Shown here piece by piece: positions 34,355 through 43,450 of a stretch of DNA of 64,000 nt (positions within the stretch are counted from its first letter, which is position 1; each line of letters opens with the position of its first letter). The stretch covers positions 145,583 to 209,582 of the forward strand of contig NZ_OBEK01000005.1 in the NCBI RefSeq assembly GCF_900215625.1, in the 5' to 3' direction. The DNA is from Terribacillus aidingensis. GTDB taxonomy: Bacteria; Bacillota; Bacilli; Bacillales; Amphibacillaceae. The notes beneath the pieces are model-generated. The model was not told the DNA's origin. It worked only from the letters and a program-made list of their open reading frames with translations, and ran no database searches. Position numbers and translations under genes: made by a program.

Positions 34355-35170
34355 ATGCAAAGTGAGATAGACCGCCTCTGCTTCTTGTACTGGACGTCTT
34401 AACGTTTGCTGTAATATTTTGACTAGCTTCCAGGCAGTATTATAGCACAATGGATATTCTGTTTTCAATAGATTCAAGATCTTTTCCGGTTCCCGAACTT
34501 GCTCTCCTTGCTGTACCCGGTCGATTGTAAACCGAATATGCCGCACAAGCCGGATGTAATGGATGCTTTCCCGGTCCACTGTAATAGCTAGACTGTCTTC
34601 AATCACCTTAAACATCATTGCAATCAGTCTCGTATATTGACTTAATTCCCCTACCGGCTGATTGATACAAGCGCTGTGGATATGCAGAGCGATAAAACCA
34701 ACTTCTCCCTCAGGAAGCTGGATGCCAAGCCGATTATTCAGAAGTGTTACCGCCTCACTCGCTACTTTGTATTCCTTCGGGTAAATGAACTTCGTTTCTA
34801 CGGCGAATGGATTTTTAATATCAAGTCCTTGCTCCAGACGTTTCATTGCAAAGGCCAAATGATCAGTCAAGCCAATGTGGATATGTTCGTTCAGCGGCTG
34901 ATCCATTTGCTCTGCGATCATATAAATTACATCATTCATTACTGCTACCAGCTCTTCGTCAATATGATCCAGTATTTGTTTGTAGCTTGTTTGCTCTTTC
35001 TCATCCTGCAGGACAAACAACTTTTCGAATTCGCCATCTTCCAATTCGCTTCCGGTCTTTTTGCCAAAGCCTACACCTTTGCCAATCAGCACGACCTCCT
35101 TTTCTTCCTGGTTAATGGCAATGAGTACATTATTATTTAGCACCTTTTGCACAGAAAAGGTTCTCCCCAT
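34328..35170 (-). CDS. glcT: Transcription antiterminator GlcT (BglG/SacY family)
   Basis: 280 residues: N-terminal RNA-binding CAT domain (1-60, FSVQKVLNNNVLIAI), PRD1 (about 65-170, with HIGLTDHLAFA and GFIALHIHSA) and PRD2 (about 172-280, with VRHIRFTIDR and YLTLHLYRL). PtsG phosphorylates PRD1 to inactivate it; when glucose flows it binds the ptsG RAT. It lies directly upstream of ptsG in the same direction, which identifies it as GlcT. AAGGAG precedes the ATG. Confidence 0.93.
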   Translation of the reverse strand: MGRTFSVQKVLNNNVLIAINQEEKEVVLIGKGVGFGKKTGSELEDGEFEKLFVLQDEKEQTSYKQILDHIDEELVAVMNDVIYMIAEQMDQPLNEHIHIGLTDHLAFAMKRLEQGLDIKNPFAVETKFIYPKEYKVASEAVTLLNNRLGIQLPEGEVGFIALHIHSACINQPVGELSQYTRLIAMMFKVIEDSLAITVDRESIHYIRLVRHIRFTIDRVQQGEQVREPEKILNLLKTEYPLCYNTAWKLVKILQQTLRRPVQEAEAVYLTLHLYRLTNKI

Positions 35171-35264
35171 AAGCTATCTCCTTTATGATTTCTATTGCTA
35201 TTGTAGTAGATATTTAGTCCTTTGTATAACGTTTTGTATCCGCTTTCTTTCCGGTTCAGAAGAA

Positions 35265-35289
35265 GTGTATAGCTCATTTCGCTATACAC
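35265..35289 (-). terminator. Possible terminator after the 164-residue hypothetical gene
   Basis: GTGTATAGC-TCATTTC-GCTATACAC, a 9-bp perfect stem three nt after the stop; the following minus-strand tract (CTTCTTCTG) is only weakly T-rich. Confidence 0.5.
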
Positions 35290-35292
35290 GCT

Positions 35293-35787
35293 TTATACTG
35301 GTTCAGGAACCGATCTATGCAATAATAAATCTGCAAAATTTCGTGTAATTGGCAGTGCATCATCCAAGCTGCGGGATGTTCCATATGCATAAAGGAATGG
35401 ACTATGCTTCTTTTTCTTAATCGCCACACGGCAGCTGGCTTCTTTATACTTGTCCCGGACATCCATGCATGCCAGCAGCTGATCAAACGTCAAAATCGCA
35501 ATTTCTCCGCCTAAGAGGTCTTTTTTGCTGCAAATTAGCACAAATAACTGCTTTCGCTCTTCTGCCGACCATTGCAGCAGCCGATCGCGCTCTTCCTCTG
35601 AAAAACGGAAGTTCCATGTACTTGTTGCACTCGTTGCATACTTGGAATACACCTTCATCCGGTTTGCACCAGTTTCTAATTGGTAAACGCGCCTTTCCTT
35701 ACTTTCTTCAATTAGAGCAGGCACAATCTGCATGGATACGAGCTTAGAAAGGAAGGCACCATAATAATAATCGTATTTGTTTAACAT
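35293..35787 (-). CDS. Hypothetical protein (164 residues)
   Basis: ATG with AGGAG ten nt upstream. Soluble, basic protein with no signal peptide. Near the middle it has LFVLICSKKDLLGGEIAIL, and a lysine cluster AIKKKKHSPFLYAYG follows. The pattern of a restriction-like or YqaJ-like core is suggested by ICSKKD...EIAILT but not firmly. I do not recognise the family. It is divergent from an Old Yellow Enzyme gene, with an operator-like repeat between them. Confidence 0.6.
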   Translation of the reverse strand: MLNKYDYYYGAFLSKLVSMQIVPALIEESKERRVYQLETGANRMKVYSKYATSATSTWNFRFSEEERDRLLQWSAEERKQLFVLICSKKDLLGGEIAILTFDQLLACMDVRDKYKEASCRVAIKKKKHSPFLYAYGTSRSLDDALPITRNFADLLLHRSVPEPV

Positions 35788-35857
35788 GCTGTTCTTACTC
35801 CTGTCTGTGTTATGTCAACAGTATAGCATGTCTGCAAGACCTTTTGGCAGATGTCTT

Positions 35858-35924
35858 GTTACAATTGGTAACTCGGTTACGAATGAGCATTTTGTTTGCT
35901 ACCTTTTTCACAACTGTCTAGAAT
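35858..35924 (+). promoter_or_regulatory. Promoter and operator-like repeats upstream of the OYE gene
   Basis: GTTAC-AATTG-GTAAC (35858-35872) overlaps GTAAC-TCG-GTTAC (35868-35880). Downstream lies TTGCTA (35896-35901), 17-nt spacer, TAGAAT (35919-35924). The repeats resemble binding sites of small quinone/thiol-stress regulators. Confidence 0.5.
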
Positions 35925-35955
35925 AAAGTCCATACAAGAGGAGGCATCATAACTT

Positions 35956-37065
35956 ATGAATGAAAAATATGCACCACTTTTCGAAGACTTAACACTGCCA
36001 AATGGCGTTACATTAAAAAATCGGTTCGTACTTGCTCCGATGACACATTATGCATCAAACCCCGACGGTACGATTTCCGATCAGGAGCTCACATATATTG
36101 CACAGCGCTCTAAAGACATTGGAATGGTTATCACTGCTGCATCTAACGTATCTGACAGCGGTAAAGCATTTCCCGGACAGCCATCTATCGCGCACGATAC
36201 AGATATTCCTGGATTAAAGAAACAAGCAGACACAATCAAAGCAGAAGGCGCCAAAGCAATTATCCAGCTGCATCACGGCGGCCGTGAAGCGGTAGCTGAA
36301 CTAGTACCAAATGGTGACATTGTTGCGCCAAGTGCCGTTGAGAAAGAAGGTACGGCAACTCCGCGCGCATTAGAACCAGCCGAAATTGAACAAATCATCG
36401 CAGACTTCGGTGAAGCTGCACGCCGTGCGATTGAAGCAGGCTTTGACGGTGTTGAGATTCATGGAGCAAACGGTTATATTATCCAGCAGTTCTTTTCACC
36501 ATTTTCCAACCGCCGTGAAGATGAATGGGGCGAACGTCTGCGCTTCCCATTAGCAGTCATTGACAAGGTGAAAAAAGCAGTAGAAAAACACGGATCAAAC
36601 GACTTCATCATCGGCTACCGCTTCTCTCCAGAAGAACCAGAGACGCCTGGATTGACGATGAAAGAAACATTTGAACTAATGGATGCGCTTGTGGAACAGC
36701 CGCTGGACTACCTGCATGTATCGCTAATGGATTTCCACTCCACAGCACGTCGCGGAGCAGACACAAATGCCAAGCGTATCGACTTGCTGCAGGAGCGCAT
36801 CAACGGACGTATTCCTTTGATTGGTGTCGGCTCCCTTTATTCTGCTGAGGATGTTGCTGCAGCAAAAGCAACAGATGTACCGCTTATTGCACTGGGCCGT
36901 GAGATGCTGATTGATCCAGCATTTGCTACGAAGCTTAAAGAAGGCCGCGAAGACGAGATTATCCGTTTAATCGATCCTGCCCGCGAAGATCGTCACGGTA
37001 TCCCTGAACAACTATGGAAAATCATCCTCCAAATGAAAGGCTGGGTTCCGACAAAAGCAGAGTAA
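35956..37065 (+). CDS. NADH-dependent flavin oxidoreductase, Old Yellow Enzyme family (YqiG-like)
   Basis: 369 residues. An FMN TIM barrel: NRFVLAPMTHYASN at the start, QLHHGGREA, then the long HGANGYIIQQFFSPFSNRREDEWG motif of the OYE family, and LIALGREMLIDPAF near the end. It reduces activated alkenes or quinones with NAD(P)H; the length and motifs resemble B. subtilis YqiG. Strong AGAGGAGG before the ATG. Followed by a small hypothetical gene on the same strand, probably cotranscribed. Confidence 0.9.
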   Translation: MNEKYAPLFEDLTLPNGVTLKNRFVLAPMTHYASNPDGTISDQELTYIAQRSKDIGMVITAASNVSDSGKAFPGQPSIAHDTDIPGLKKQADTIKAEGAKAIIQLHHGGREAVAELVPNGDIVAPSAVEKEGTATPRALEPAEIEQIIADFGEAARRAIEAGFDGVEIHGANGYIIQQFFSPFSNRREDEWGERLRFPLAVIDKVKKAVEKHGSNDFIIGYRFSPEEPETPGLTMKETFELMDALVEQPLDYLHVSLMDFHSTARRGADTNAKRIDLLQERINGRIPLIGVGSLYSAEDVAAAKATDVPLIALGREMLIDPAFATKLKEGREDEIIRLIDPAREDRHGIPEQLWKIILQMKGWVPTKAE

Positions 37066-37124
37066 TAGCGACTAGGATTACTTTATGCTTTAATGGAAGA
37101 AAAGCTTCGAAGGAGAGAGTTACC

Positions 37125-37475
37125 ATGGCAAAGATATCAGCACTTGTCCTTAAACCAGAAAGAGACTTTCAAGCCAAGTCCGTACCAGCAGACCCGCAAG
37201 GCATTCAAAAATTTGTCGGCGGTTCGCCAATCATGACTAGATTAACAGACGGCATTGTCGTTGTAAGCAATGAAAATGCAACGGAAGAAGATCCTTTGAA
37301 TTTCACGATTTTCCAGCGTCATCATGATCATGTTCATGAATTAGGCAAGCTATATAGTGACGCTGTATTTGCAGCAGAATCTGATCAAGGCCTTACCAGC
37401 CTTGATAAAGATCAAAAACAGCTTGTGAAAAACTGGTTCCAATTTGGACGTGACAAGTTATTGCTTGATGAATAA
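37125..37475 (+). CDS. Hypothetical protein (116 residues)
   Basis: Start ATG 37125 has AAGGAGAG upstream; the longer frame overlapping the OYE end is not supported. Soluble, mildly acidic. It contains GIVVVSNENATEEDPLNF and a histidine-rich QRHHDHVHELG, which could bind metal. I do not recognise a named family. It lies 59 nt after the OYE gene and before a strong terminator, so the two are probably one transcript. Confidence 0.7.
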   Translation: MAKISALVLKPERDFQAKSVPADPQGIQKFVGGSPIMTRLTDGIVVVSNENATEEDPLNFTIFQRHHDHVHELGKLYSDAVFAAESDQGLTSLDKDQKQLVKNWFQFGRDKLLLDE

Positions 37476-37479
37476 AACG

Positions 37480-37516
37480 AAAAGCCCTGCCAGATCATAC
37501 TGGCAGGGCTTTTCTT
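37480..37516. terminator. Bidirectional terminator
   Basis: AAAAGCCCTGCCAG-ATCATA-CTGGCAGGGCTTTT, a 14-bp perfect stem between the convergent 116-residue gene and alaT. Confidence 0.95.
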
Positions 37517-38690
37517 ATGTTAGCCGACTCTCTACAAAACGCTTGATTCGTTTCATTGCTTCTGTCAGCTGTTTCATCGAAGTTGCATACGAGCAGCGAA
37601 TATAACCTTCACCGCTCTCACCAAATACATTTCCTGGTACGACAGCTACTTTCTCCTCCATTAACAAAGCCTCGGCAAACTCTTCCGAAGACAAGCCTGT
37701 TTCCTTGATCGATGGGAAAATATAAAATGCTCCGCCTGGCCTGTTCGTCATCAAGCCCATTTCTTCAAAGGCAGTCATAACAAAGTTCCGGCGCTGGCGG
37801 TAGCTTTTTTTCATCTGTTCTACACTTGCCGAGCCGCTGCGAAGTGCTTCCACTGCGCCATACTGCGCCATCGTCGGCGCGCACATGATGGTGTACTGAT
37901 GGATCTTTGTCATCGCTTGAATCAATGCGGCCGGGCCTGCAGCATATCCCAGACGCCAGCCGGTCATAGCAAATGACTTGGAGAAACCAGAGATAAGGAT
38001 CGTGCGTTCATGCATATTTGGTAAACTCGAAAAACTGACATAGCCTTCGTCATAGCTGAGTTCTGCATAAATTTCATCCGATAAAACGAGCAAATCATGT
38101 GTTTGGATTAAATCTGCAATCGGCAATAGCTCTTCCCGGCTCATCATGGTGCCAGTCGGGTTATTGGGATTACATAAAATAATAGCCTTCGTTTTTTTCG
38201 TAATGCTATTTGCCAATTCTTCCGGCTGCAGTTTGAATTCATTGGCTGCTTGCGTTCCAACAGAAACCGGCACTCCACCCGCAAGCGTAACTGCAGACGC
38301 ATACGCTACAAAACAAGGTTCCACAATGATTACTTCATCGCCTGGATTCAAAATTGCCCGCAATGCAATATCAATCGCCTGACTTGCACCTACTGTTACA
38401 ATCACTTGATCCTCTGCCCGATAAGGAACAGCGTAAGCAGACTGCAAGTATTCTGCAATCAATCCCCGCAATTCAAGCAGTCCCGCATTAGCGGTATAAG
38501 CTGTGTAGCCTTGTTCCAATGAGTGATAACTAGCTTCAATCACATTCCAAGGCGTAACAAAATCCGGTTCTCCTACACCTAAAGAAATAACGTTCTCCAT
38601 CGTCGAAGCTAAATCGAAGAAGCGGCGGATTCCGGAAGGCTTAAGCGAATCGACATGCTCCGCAATAAAGCGGCTTGTATCCGAACTCAT
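37515..38690 (-). CDS. alaT: Alanine transaminase, class I/II aminotransferase
   Basis: 391 residues. PLP enzyme with the Schiff-base lysine K238 in SGFSKSFAMTGWRLGY, CNPNNPTG (173-180) and SDEIYAEL. Fold type I aminotransferase exchanging amino groups between pyruvate/alanine and 2-oxoglutarate/glutamate. The start overlaps the stop of the adjacent Lrp-type regulator (ATGA); this gene pair equals B. subtilis alaR-alaT (yugG-yugH), which supports the specific name. Without that context PatA or another aminotransferase would be possible. Confidence 0.87.
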   Translation of the reverse strand: MSSDTSRFIAEHVDSLKPSGIRRFFDLASTMENVISLGVGEPDFVTPWNVIEASYHSLEQGYTAYTANAGLLELRGLIAEYLQSAYAVPYRAEDQVIVTVGASQAIDIALRAILNPGDEVIIVEPCFVAYASAVTLAGGVPVSVGTQAANEFKLQPEELANSITKKTKAIILCNPNNPTGTMMSREELLPIADLIQTHDLLVLSDEIYAELSYDEGYVSFSSLPNMHERTILISGFSKSFAMTGWRLGYAAGPAALIQAMTKIHQYTIMCAPTMAQYGAVEALRSGSASVEQMKKSYRQRRNFVMTAFEEMGLMTNRPGGAFYIFPSIKETGLSSEEFAEALLMEEKVAVVPGNVFGESGEGYIRCSYATSMKQLTEAMKRIKRFVESRLT

Positions 38691-39184
38691 GGGCTCACCG
38701 GCATTCTGCGGTCGTTATCGTCATCCTCACCGAAAATAATGCCATCATGTTTGTACTTCTTCAGAATAAAATGCGTTGTCGTCGAAATAACTGTATCCAA
38801 AGTGGATAGTTTCTCCGATACAAAGCGTGCAACTTGTGACATCGTTTTCCCTTCTACTGAGACAGACAAATCATAAGCGCCTGACATCAAGTACACAGCT
38901 TTCACTTCCGGGAAACGATAAATGCGTTCGGCAACATCATTAAACCCTTTTCCTCTTACAGGGGTCACCTTTACATCAATCATTGCCGTTACGCCTTCAT
39001 ACCCGAGTACATCCGTCCAATCAATCAGCGTAGAGTAACCGTGTATGATTTGCTGGTCCTCGAATTTCTGAATTGCCCGCTCCACTTCCTCCGGTGAAAG
39101 CTCCACCATGCGGGCGATTGTATGTACATCCATTCTCCCATTCTTTTCTAACAACTCTAATATCTCTATTTCTTTTCTATCCAC
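38687..39184 (-). CDS. alaR: Lrp/AsnC family regulator AlaR
   Basis: 165 residues. N-terminal HTH (about 4-55, MDVHTIARMVELSPEEVERAI) and C-terminal RAM ligand-binding domain (about 65-150) with VKAVYLMSGAYDLSVSVEG. In B. subtilis the homologue activates alaT. Start: GTG 39184 has AAGGAG eight nt upstream, while the GTG at 39193 overlaps that site. It is transcribed with alaT, overlapping by four nt. Confidence 0.87.
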   Translation of the reverse strand: MDRKEIEILELLEKNGRMDVHTIARMVELSPEEVERAIQKFEDQQIIHGYSTLIDWTDVLGYEGVTAMIDVKVTPVRGKGFNDVAERIYRFPEVKAVYLMSGAYDLSVSVEGKTMSQVARFVSEKLSTLDTVISTTTHFILKKYKHDGIIFGEDDDNDRRMPVSP

Positions 39185-39275
39185 TTTAGTCACTCCTTAC
39201 TCTTTTATAATGTAAGCCCTATTCTATCTGAAATATAAGATAAGAGAAACCGAAAACGGATACATGCGTACGCAT

Positions 39276-40634
39276 CTAACCAATAATAATTCGTTCCTCC
39301 GGATTTCGTACAGCAGTGGTTTTGGTGCGAAAAGCCAGTGCAAATGCAATCGTAATCGGGCCAACTCTTCCCATGAACATAAGAATGGATAGCAGCATTT
39401 TTCCTGGTTCTGTCAGTTCCGTCGTTAATCCAAGCGACATGCCTACTGTGCCAAAGGCAGAAAGTACTTCAAAAGCAATGATGTTAAGGCCGAAACCTGT
39501 TTCCGTTAGGGAGAGCAGGAATACGAACACCGAGACAAGCAAAACAGAGTATGTGGTGATGGAAAAAGCCCGGAATACTAAATCCAAAGGCAGTCTCCGG
39601 TTGCTCATATTTACTTCCTGCCTGCCTTTAATCAATGCCCATACTGCTAACAGCAGGATAGCAAAGGTCGTGACCTTAATACCGCCTGCAGTCCCCCCTG
39701 TTCCGCCGCCAATAAACATGAGCGCCATGGTCACGAGCTGCGAACCAAGTGATAAATCTCCTGTATTTAAAGAGTTAAAGCCCGCTGTCCGAGGGACAAC
39801 ACCATGAAAGTAAGAAGCAAGCAGCTTATCTTTTAAAGAAAAGTTTCCAATCGTAGCTGGATTGTTGTACTCCAAAACAAAGATAGCTGCTGTTCCGGCA
39901 ATTATCAGAATAGCTGTCATCCACAGAACTACTTTCGTATGCAGGGTAATCCGCTTCTTTGTTTTTACTTTCTGGAAAAGATCCGCTATTACAATGAAAC
40001 CAGCTCCGCCTAAAATCAGCAGTGACGTAAGTGTTACATTAACAGTTATATCACCTGTAAATGCCGTCATGCTGCTAAAATCACCCATAATATCGAAACC
40101 AGCATTATTGAATGCAGAAATAGAGTGGAACAGCCCATAGTAGAAGGACTTCGGATAGCCAAACCGATCTCCCCAATGCAACCCGAGAATGACCGTTCCA
40201 ATCAGCTCACAAATCACTGCAAACAAAATCACAAAACGTACCATACGGACGATGCCCTCATAGGAATCTTGATTCAGCGATTCTTTGACTAGATGACGCT
40301 CTTCAAAGGTTATATTGCGCCGGAGCAATAAAGCAATAAAAACCGTCAGTGTCATGAATCCTAATCCGCCAACTTGAATAAGACATAACAGCACGATTTG
40401 GCCAAATAGTGTAAAAGTTGTCTTGGTATCCGCCACTACCAGCCCTGTCACACTGACAGCAGACGTAGCTTCAAACAAAGCATCTACAAAAGACAGGTGA
40501 TGTCTGTCAGCAGTAGCAAACGGGAGCATCAATAAAAACGTTCCTAACCCAATTAATACAAGGAACCCTAAAGCAAAGAATTGCGGCGGATTAATTTTAA
40601 TACGCTGAAACAATTTGCGGCTTTTTGTCACCAT
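39276..40634 (-). CDS. Ktr/Trk-type potassium uptake membrane subunit (KtrD/KtrB)
   Basis: 452 residues of four M1-P-M2 repeats. The four selectivity-filter loops are visible: VSVTGLVV, FNNAGFD, VPRTAGFNS and FGTVGMS. It forms a homodimeric K+ (or Na+-coupled K+) channel gated by an octameric KtrA/KtrC ring. No ktrA/ktrC-like gene is adjacent, as for B. subtilis ktrD, so the partner must lie elsewhere. ATG with AAAAGGATC upstream. I cannot tell KtrB from KtrD with certainty. Confidence 0.88.
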   Translation of the reverse strand: MVTKSRKLFQRIKINPPQFFALGFLVLIGLGTFLLMLPFATADRHHLSFVDALFEATSAVSVTGLVVADTKTTFTLFGQIVLLCLIQVGGLGFMTLTVFIALLLRRNITFEERHLVKESLNQDSYEGIVRMVRFVILFAVICELIGTVILGLHWGDRFGYPKSFYYGLFHSISAFNNAGFDIMGDFSSMTAFTGDITVNVTLTSLLILGGAGFIVIADLFQKVKTKKRITLHTKVVLWMTAILIIAGTAAIFVLEYNNPATIGNFSLKDKLLASYFHGVVPRTAGFNSLNTGDLSLGSQLVTMALMFIGGGTGGTAGGIKVTTFAILLLAVWALIKGRQEVNMSNRRLPLDLVFRAFSITTYSVLLVSVFVFLLSLTETGFGLNIIAFEVLSAFGTVGMSLGLTTELTEPGKMLLSILMFMGRVGPITIAFALAFRTKTTAVRNPEERIIIG

Positions 40635-40769
40635 GTTTATACAGATCCTTTTATCAAATTTTTCATCTACTTCTAACTTATACTACAACTTCGCTCAATT
40701 TGGTACTGAAAAAAAGATGATTCTATTTATGTTATACTCGTAGCGAAATGAAGAAAAAGGATGTTCGAT

Positions 40770-41879
40770 ATGCACATAGCAGTAATAGGAGCAGGAATAG
40801 CAGGATCGGCGACTGCTTACCAACTTGCGAAAACAGGCATGCAAGTAACCGTCATCGATCGTTTTGATACAGGACAAGCTACAGACGCCGCAGCAGGAAT
40901 TGTCTGCCCATGGCTGTCACAGCGCCGAAATAAGGATTGGTACCGGTTAGCGAAAGGCGGCGCCAGTTACTACCCCCAACTTATCGAGGAGCTGCGTCAA
41001 GACGGTGAAGAAGAAACAGGCTACGCTCGTGTAGGCGCAATTAGCTTACATCATGATCAAAAAAAACTGGACGGAATGCGGGAACGGGCAGAAAAGCGGA
41101 AAGCTGACGCCCCGGAAATCGGCACCATTACACAGCTTGAAGAAGCGGCCGCACGCAAGCTGTTTCCGATGCTTGCACCTGGCTACGGCGCTGTCCATGT
41201 CAGCGGAGCAGCACGGGTTGACGGCAGAGCATTACGGAACAGCTTACACCGAGCAGCAAAAAAACACGGAGCCCGTTTTATCCAAGCTGAGGCAGCATTG
41301 TCGTTAAACGATGGAAATATAGCCGTGACAGCAGACAATGAAGTACTTTTGCCTGATCATGTCATTGTTACAGCAGGCGCTTGGGCAAAGCAGCTGTTAA
41401 AGCCATTAGGCTATAATCTGCAAGTCAGCTTTCAGAAAGCGCAAATTTGCCACTTGCAGCTAACAGACACACAAACAGCTGAATGGCCAGTTATTATGCC
41501 GCCTAATGATCAATACTTGCTGGCATTTCCAGATGGTAAAATCGTTGCTGGTGCGACACATGAAAATGACACCGAGATGGATACGCGCATTACAGCAGGC
41601 GGTGTTCATGAAGTATTAAACAAAGCATTCCAAGTAGCTCCGGGACTGGAACAAGCAGGCTTAGCCGAAACAAGGGTCGGCTTCCGCCCATTCACCCCAG
41701 GTTTTCTGCCGGTATTTGGCCAAATGCCAGGTCACGATAATTTGCACGTTATTAATGGCTTAGGAGCATCAGGTCTTACAATGGGACCTTATATCGCTTC
41801 TCAGCTTGCGAAGCTCGTGCTGGGCGAAGAACCAACGATTGACGTCTCTGCTTATAATCCGGAAATAGCCCTAACATAA
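40770..41879 (+). CDS. FAD-dependent oxidoreductase (DadA/glycine oxidase-like)
   Basis: 369 residues. GAGIAGSATAYQLAKTG near the N-terminus is the FAD Rossmann motif, followed by the DAO fold ending with GLGASGLTMGPYIA. It probably oxidises an amine or D-amino acid to an imine with FAD, passing electrons to oxygen or the chain. Start: the ATG at 40761 directly abuts AAAAAGG, so ATG 40770 is preferred. Lies alone with a shared terminator; substrate unknown. Confidence 0.83.
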   Translation: MHIAVIGAGIAGSATAYQLAKTGMQVTVIDRFDTGQATDAAAGIVCPWLSQRRNKDWYRLAKGGASYYPQLIEELRQDGEEETGYARVGAISLHHDQKKLDGMRERAEKRKADAPEIGTITQLEEAAARKLFPMLAPGYGAVHVSGAARVDGRALRNSLHRAAKKHGARFIQAEAALSLNDGNIAVTADNEVLLPDHVIVTAGAWAKQLLKPLGYNLQVSFQKAQICHLQLTDTQTAEWPVIMPPNDQYLLAFPDGKIVAGATHENDTEMDTRITAGGVHEVLNKAFQVAPGLEQAGLAETRVGFRPFTPGFLPVFGQMPGHDNLHVINGLGASGLTMGPYIASQLAKLVLGEEPTIDVSAYNPEIALT

Positions 41880-41912
41880 ATAAGAGCCCATGCGTTAACA
41901 TGGGCTCTTTGT
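41880..41912. terminator. Bidirectional terminator overlapping the GNAT gene end
   Basis: AGAGCCCATG-CGTTAA-CATGGGCTCT with the GNAT stop codon in the loop; T-rich on the plus strand. Confidence 0.88.
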
Positions 41913-42365
41913 CATAACAAGGAATAATAATTGATCTGAATCACGCGCAAAACGACCCGCTTCCCAAAATCCGGCATTCGCATATAGATGAATTGCTCGT
42001 TCATTGAATGCTGCAACCGTAAGTCTGAGCCGTGTTTGCTGCTTATTTTGATTGATCCAATTTTGGATGTCGCGAAAGAAGACCTTCCCTCTCCCCTGTC
42101 CAGTTAATTGCGGCGCCATTCCAATCCCGATATCCAAATAAGATTTGTCACTGTAATCGCCGCCAGGAACCTGCGCATCTTCTCCGACACAGAAATAGCC
42201 AAACAGGGAACCATTTTCGTACACGCCGTAATAGTCACCTACCATGAGCATCATTACCGCACCTTCCGTATAGGTAAGGTTGTACAGATCGTAAGGCGGG
42301 GAATAACGCCAGTGTAAGACTGTATATGCATCATCGGCAGTCAATGAACTTATCTCGTAACCCAT
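41895..42365 (-). CDS. GNAT family N-acetyltransferase
   Basis: 156 residues. The acetyl-CoA pyrophosphate-binding loop is QLTGQGRGKVFF near 105, and the C-terminal FNERAIHLYANAGFWEAGRF strand-helix is typical of the family. It probably transfers acetyl to an amine on a small molecule or protein N-terminus; similar Bacillus proteins (YjdJ/YwqJ-type) are uncharacterised. AAAGGAG precedes the ATG. The last residues KSPC are encoded in the terminator stem shared with the upstream convergent gene. Confidence 0.87.
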   Translation of the reverse strand: MGYEISSLTADDAYTVLHWRYSPPYDLYNLTYTEGAVMMLMVGDYYGVYENGSLFGYFCVGEDAQVPGGDYSDKSYLDIGIGMAPQLTGQGRGKVFFRDIQNWINQNKQQTRLRLTVAAFNERAIHLYANAGFWEAGRFARDSDQLLFLVMTKSPC

Positions 42366-42461
42366 CTGCAGGACTCCTTTTATCTGTTAGTCCTTGTATT
42401 ATAGCATTTCTCTCCGCAGCAGAAATGGGTATACTAGAACAAAAGAAAGGACGGAATTAAC

Positions 42462-43328
42462 ATGGAATTGCGCCAGCTACGCTATCTAGTCGAAATTGTA
42501 AAACAAAAGAGACTCACGAAAGCAGCAGAAAACTTGCATATCTCCCAGCCAGCACTAAGCAAGACCATCAAAAGTCTGGAAGAGGAATTGGGCATCACAT
42601 TGTTCAAACGTTCGAACAAATCAAGCACTTTAACAGATGCCGGTAAAGTTGTTTATACGTACAGCCAGCAAGTACTTGCACAATTAGATGAAATGCAGAC
42701 GACTCTCCAAGATCTTACTGACTTACAGCAGGGAGCTGTCACAATTGGTATTCCGCCGATTATCGGAAGTCTCTTCTTTCCAAAAGTAATGGCTCGCTTC
42801 CATCAGACATACCCAAATGTCACAATCAATATAACCGAATACGGCGCAGCTCGCGTCGTGAAAGCTGTTGATGAAGGAGAATTCGAGCTAGGTGTCGCTG
42901 TGATGCCAATAGATGCGAAAGAGTTTAATTATTATCCGATAGTCGAAGAAGAAATGAAGCTGATGGTTCATCGGGAGCACCCGCTGGCGGATCGAAATCT
43001 TGTTGAATTAAAAGAGTTAAGGAATGAAGACTTTATCTTCTATAACGAGGAGTTTGCGCTGCACGATATTATGCGAAAACGTTGTATTGAAGAAGGGTTT
43101 GAACCTCATATTCTCTTTAAAAGTGCGCAATGGGATTTTATCAGTGAAATGGTAGCGGCTAATTTAGGCGTCAGCGTACTCCCAGAGTCAATTTGCAATC
43201 GTACGTACAATGCAGATATACGTATTATTGATTTAACACCTTCTATCCCTTGGAATCTGGCTATTATTACGAAAAAGGAGAAGTATATTTCTTATGCAGG
43301 CAGAAGGTTCATTGAGTTCTTCCTGTAA
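42462..43328 (+). CDS. LysR family transcriptional regulator (CidR/YwbI-like)
   Basis: 288 residues. HTH at about 1-60 (LTKAAENLHISQPALSKTI) and a periplasmic-binding-protein-like effector domain (about 90-288) with GIPPIIGSLFFP. Directly followed by a CidA/LrgA and LrgB-type pair, as in staphylococcal cidR-cidA-cidB and B. subtilis ywbI with ywbHG. CidR responds to acetate or pyruvate overflow. ATG with AAAGGACGG. Confidence 0.88.
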   Translation: MELRQLRYLVEIVKQKRLTKAAENLHISQPALSKTIKSLEEELGITLFKRSNKSSTLTDAGKVVYTYSQQVLAQLDEMQTTLQDLTDLQQGAVTIGIPPIIGSLFFPKVMARFHQTYPNVTINITEYGAARVVKAVDEGEFELGVAVMPIDAKEFNYYPIVEEEMKLMVHREHPLADRNLVELKELRNEDFIFYNEEFALHDIMRKRCIEEGFEPHILFKSAQWDFISEMVAANLGVSVLPESICNRTYNADIRIIDLTPSIPWNLAIITKKEKYISYAGRRFIEFFL

Positions 43329-43331
43329 TCC

Positions 43332-43351
43332 AATATAACTGTAAGTTATAT
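43332..43351 (+). promoter_or_regulatory. Palindrome upstream of the cidA-type gene
   Basis: ATATAACT-GTA-AGTTATAT (43333-43351) is a perfect palindrome 100 nt before the CidA-type start, just after the LysR gene. Spacing and symmetry fit a LysR-type binding site. Confidence 0.5.
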
Positions 43352-43450
43352 ATACTATAAGATATATGTATTTTACGAATACGTGATGCAGCAGTATGAT
43401 GGAGTTATCAATAAAAAAGATATCGATAATTTCCGTTAGGAGGAAGATTC

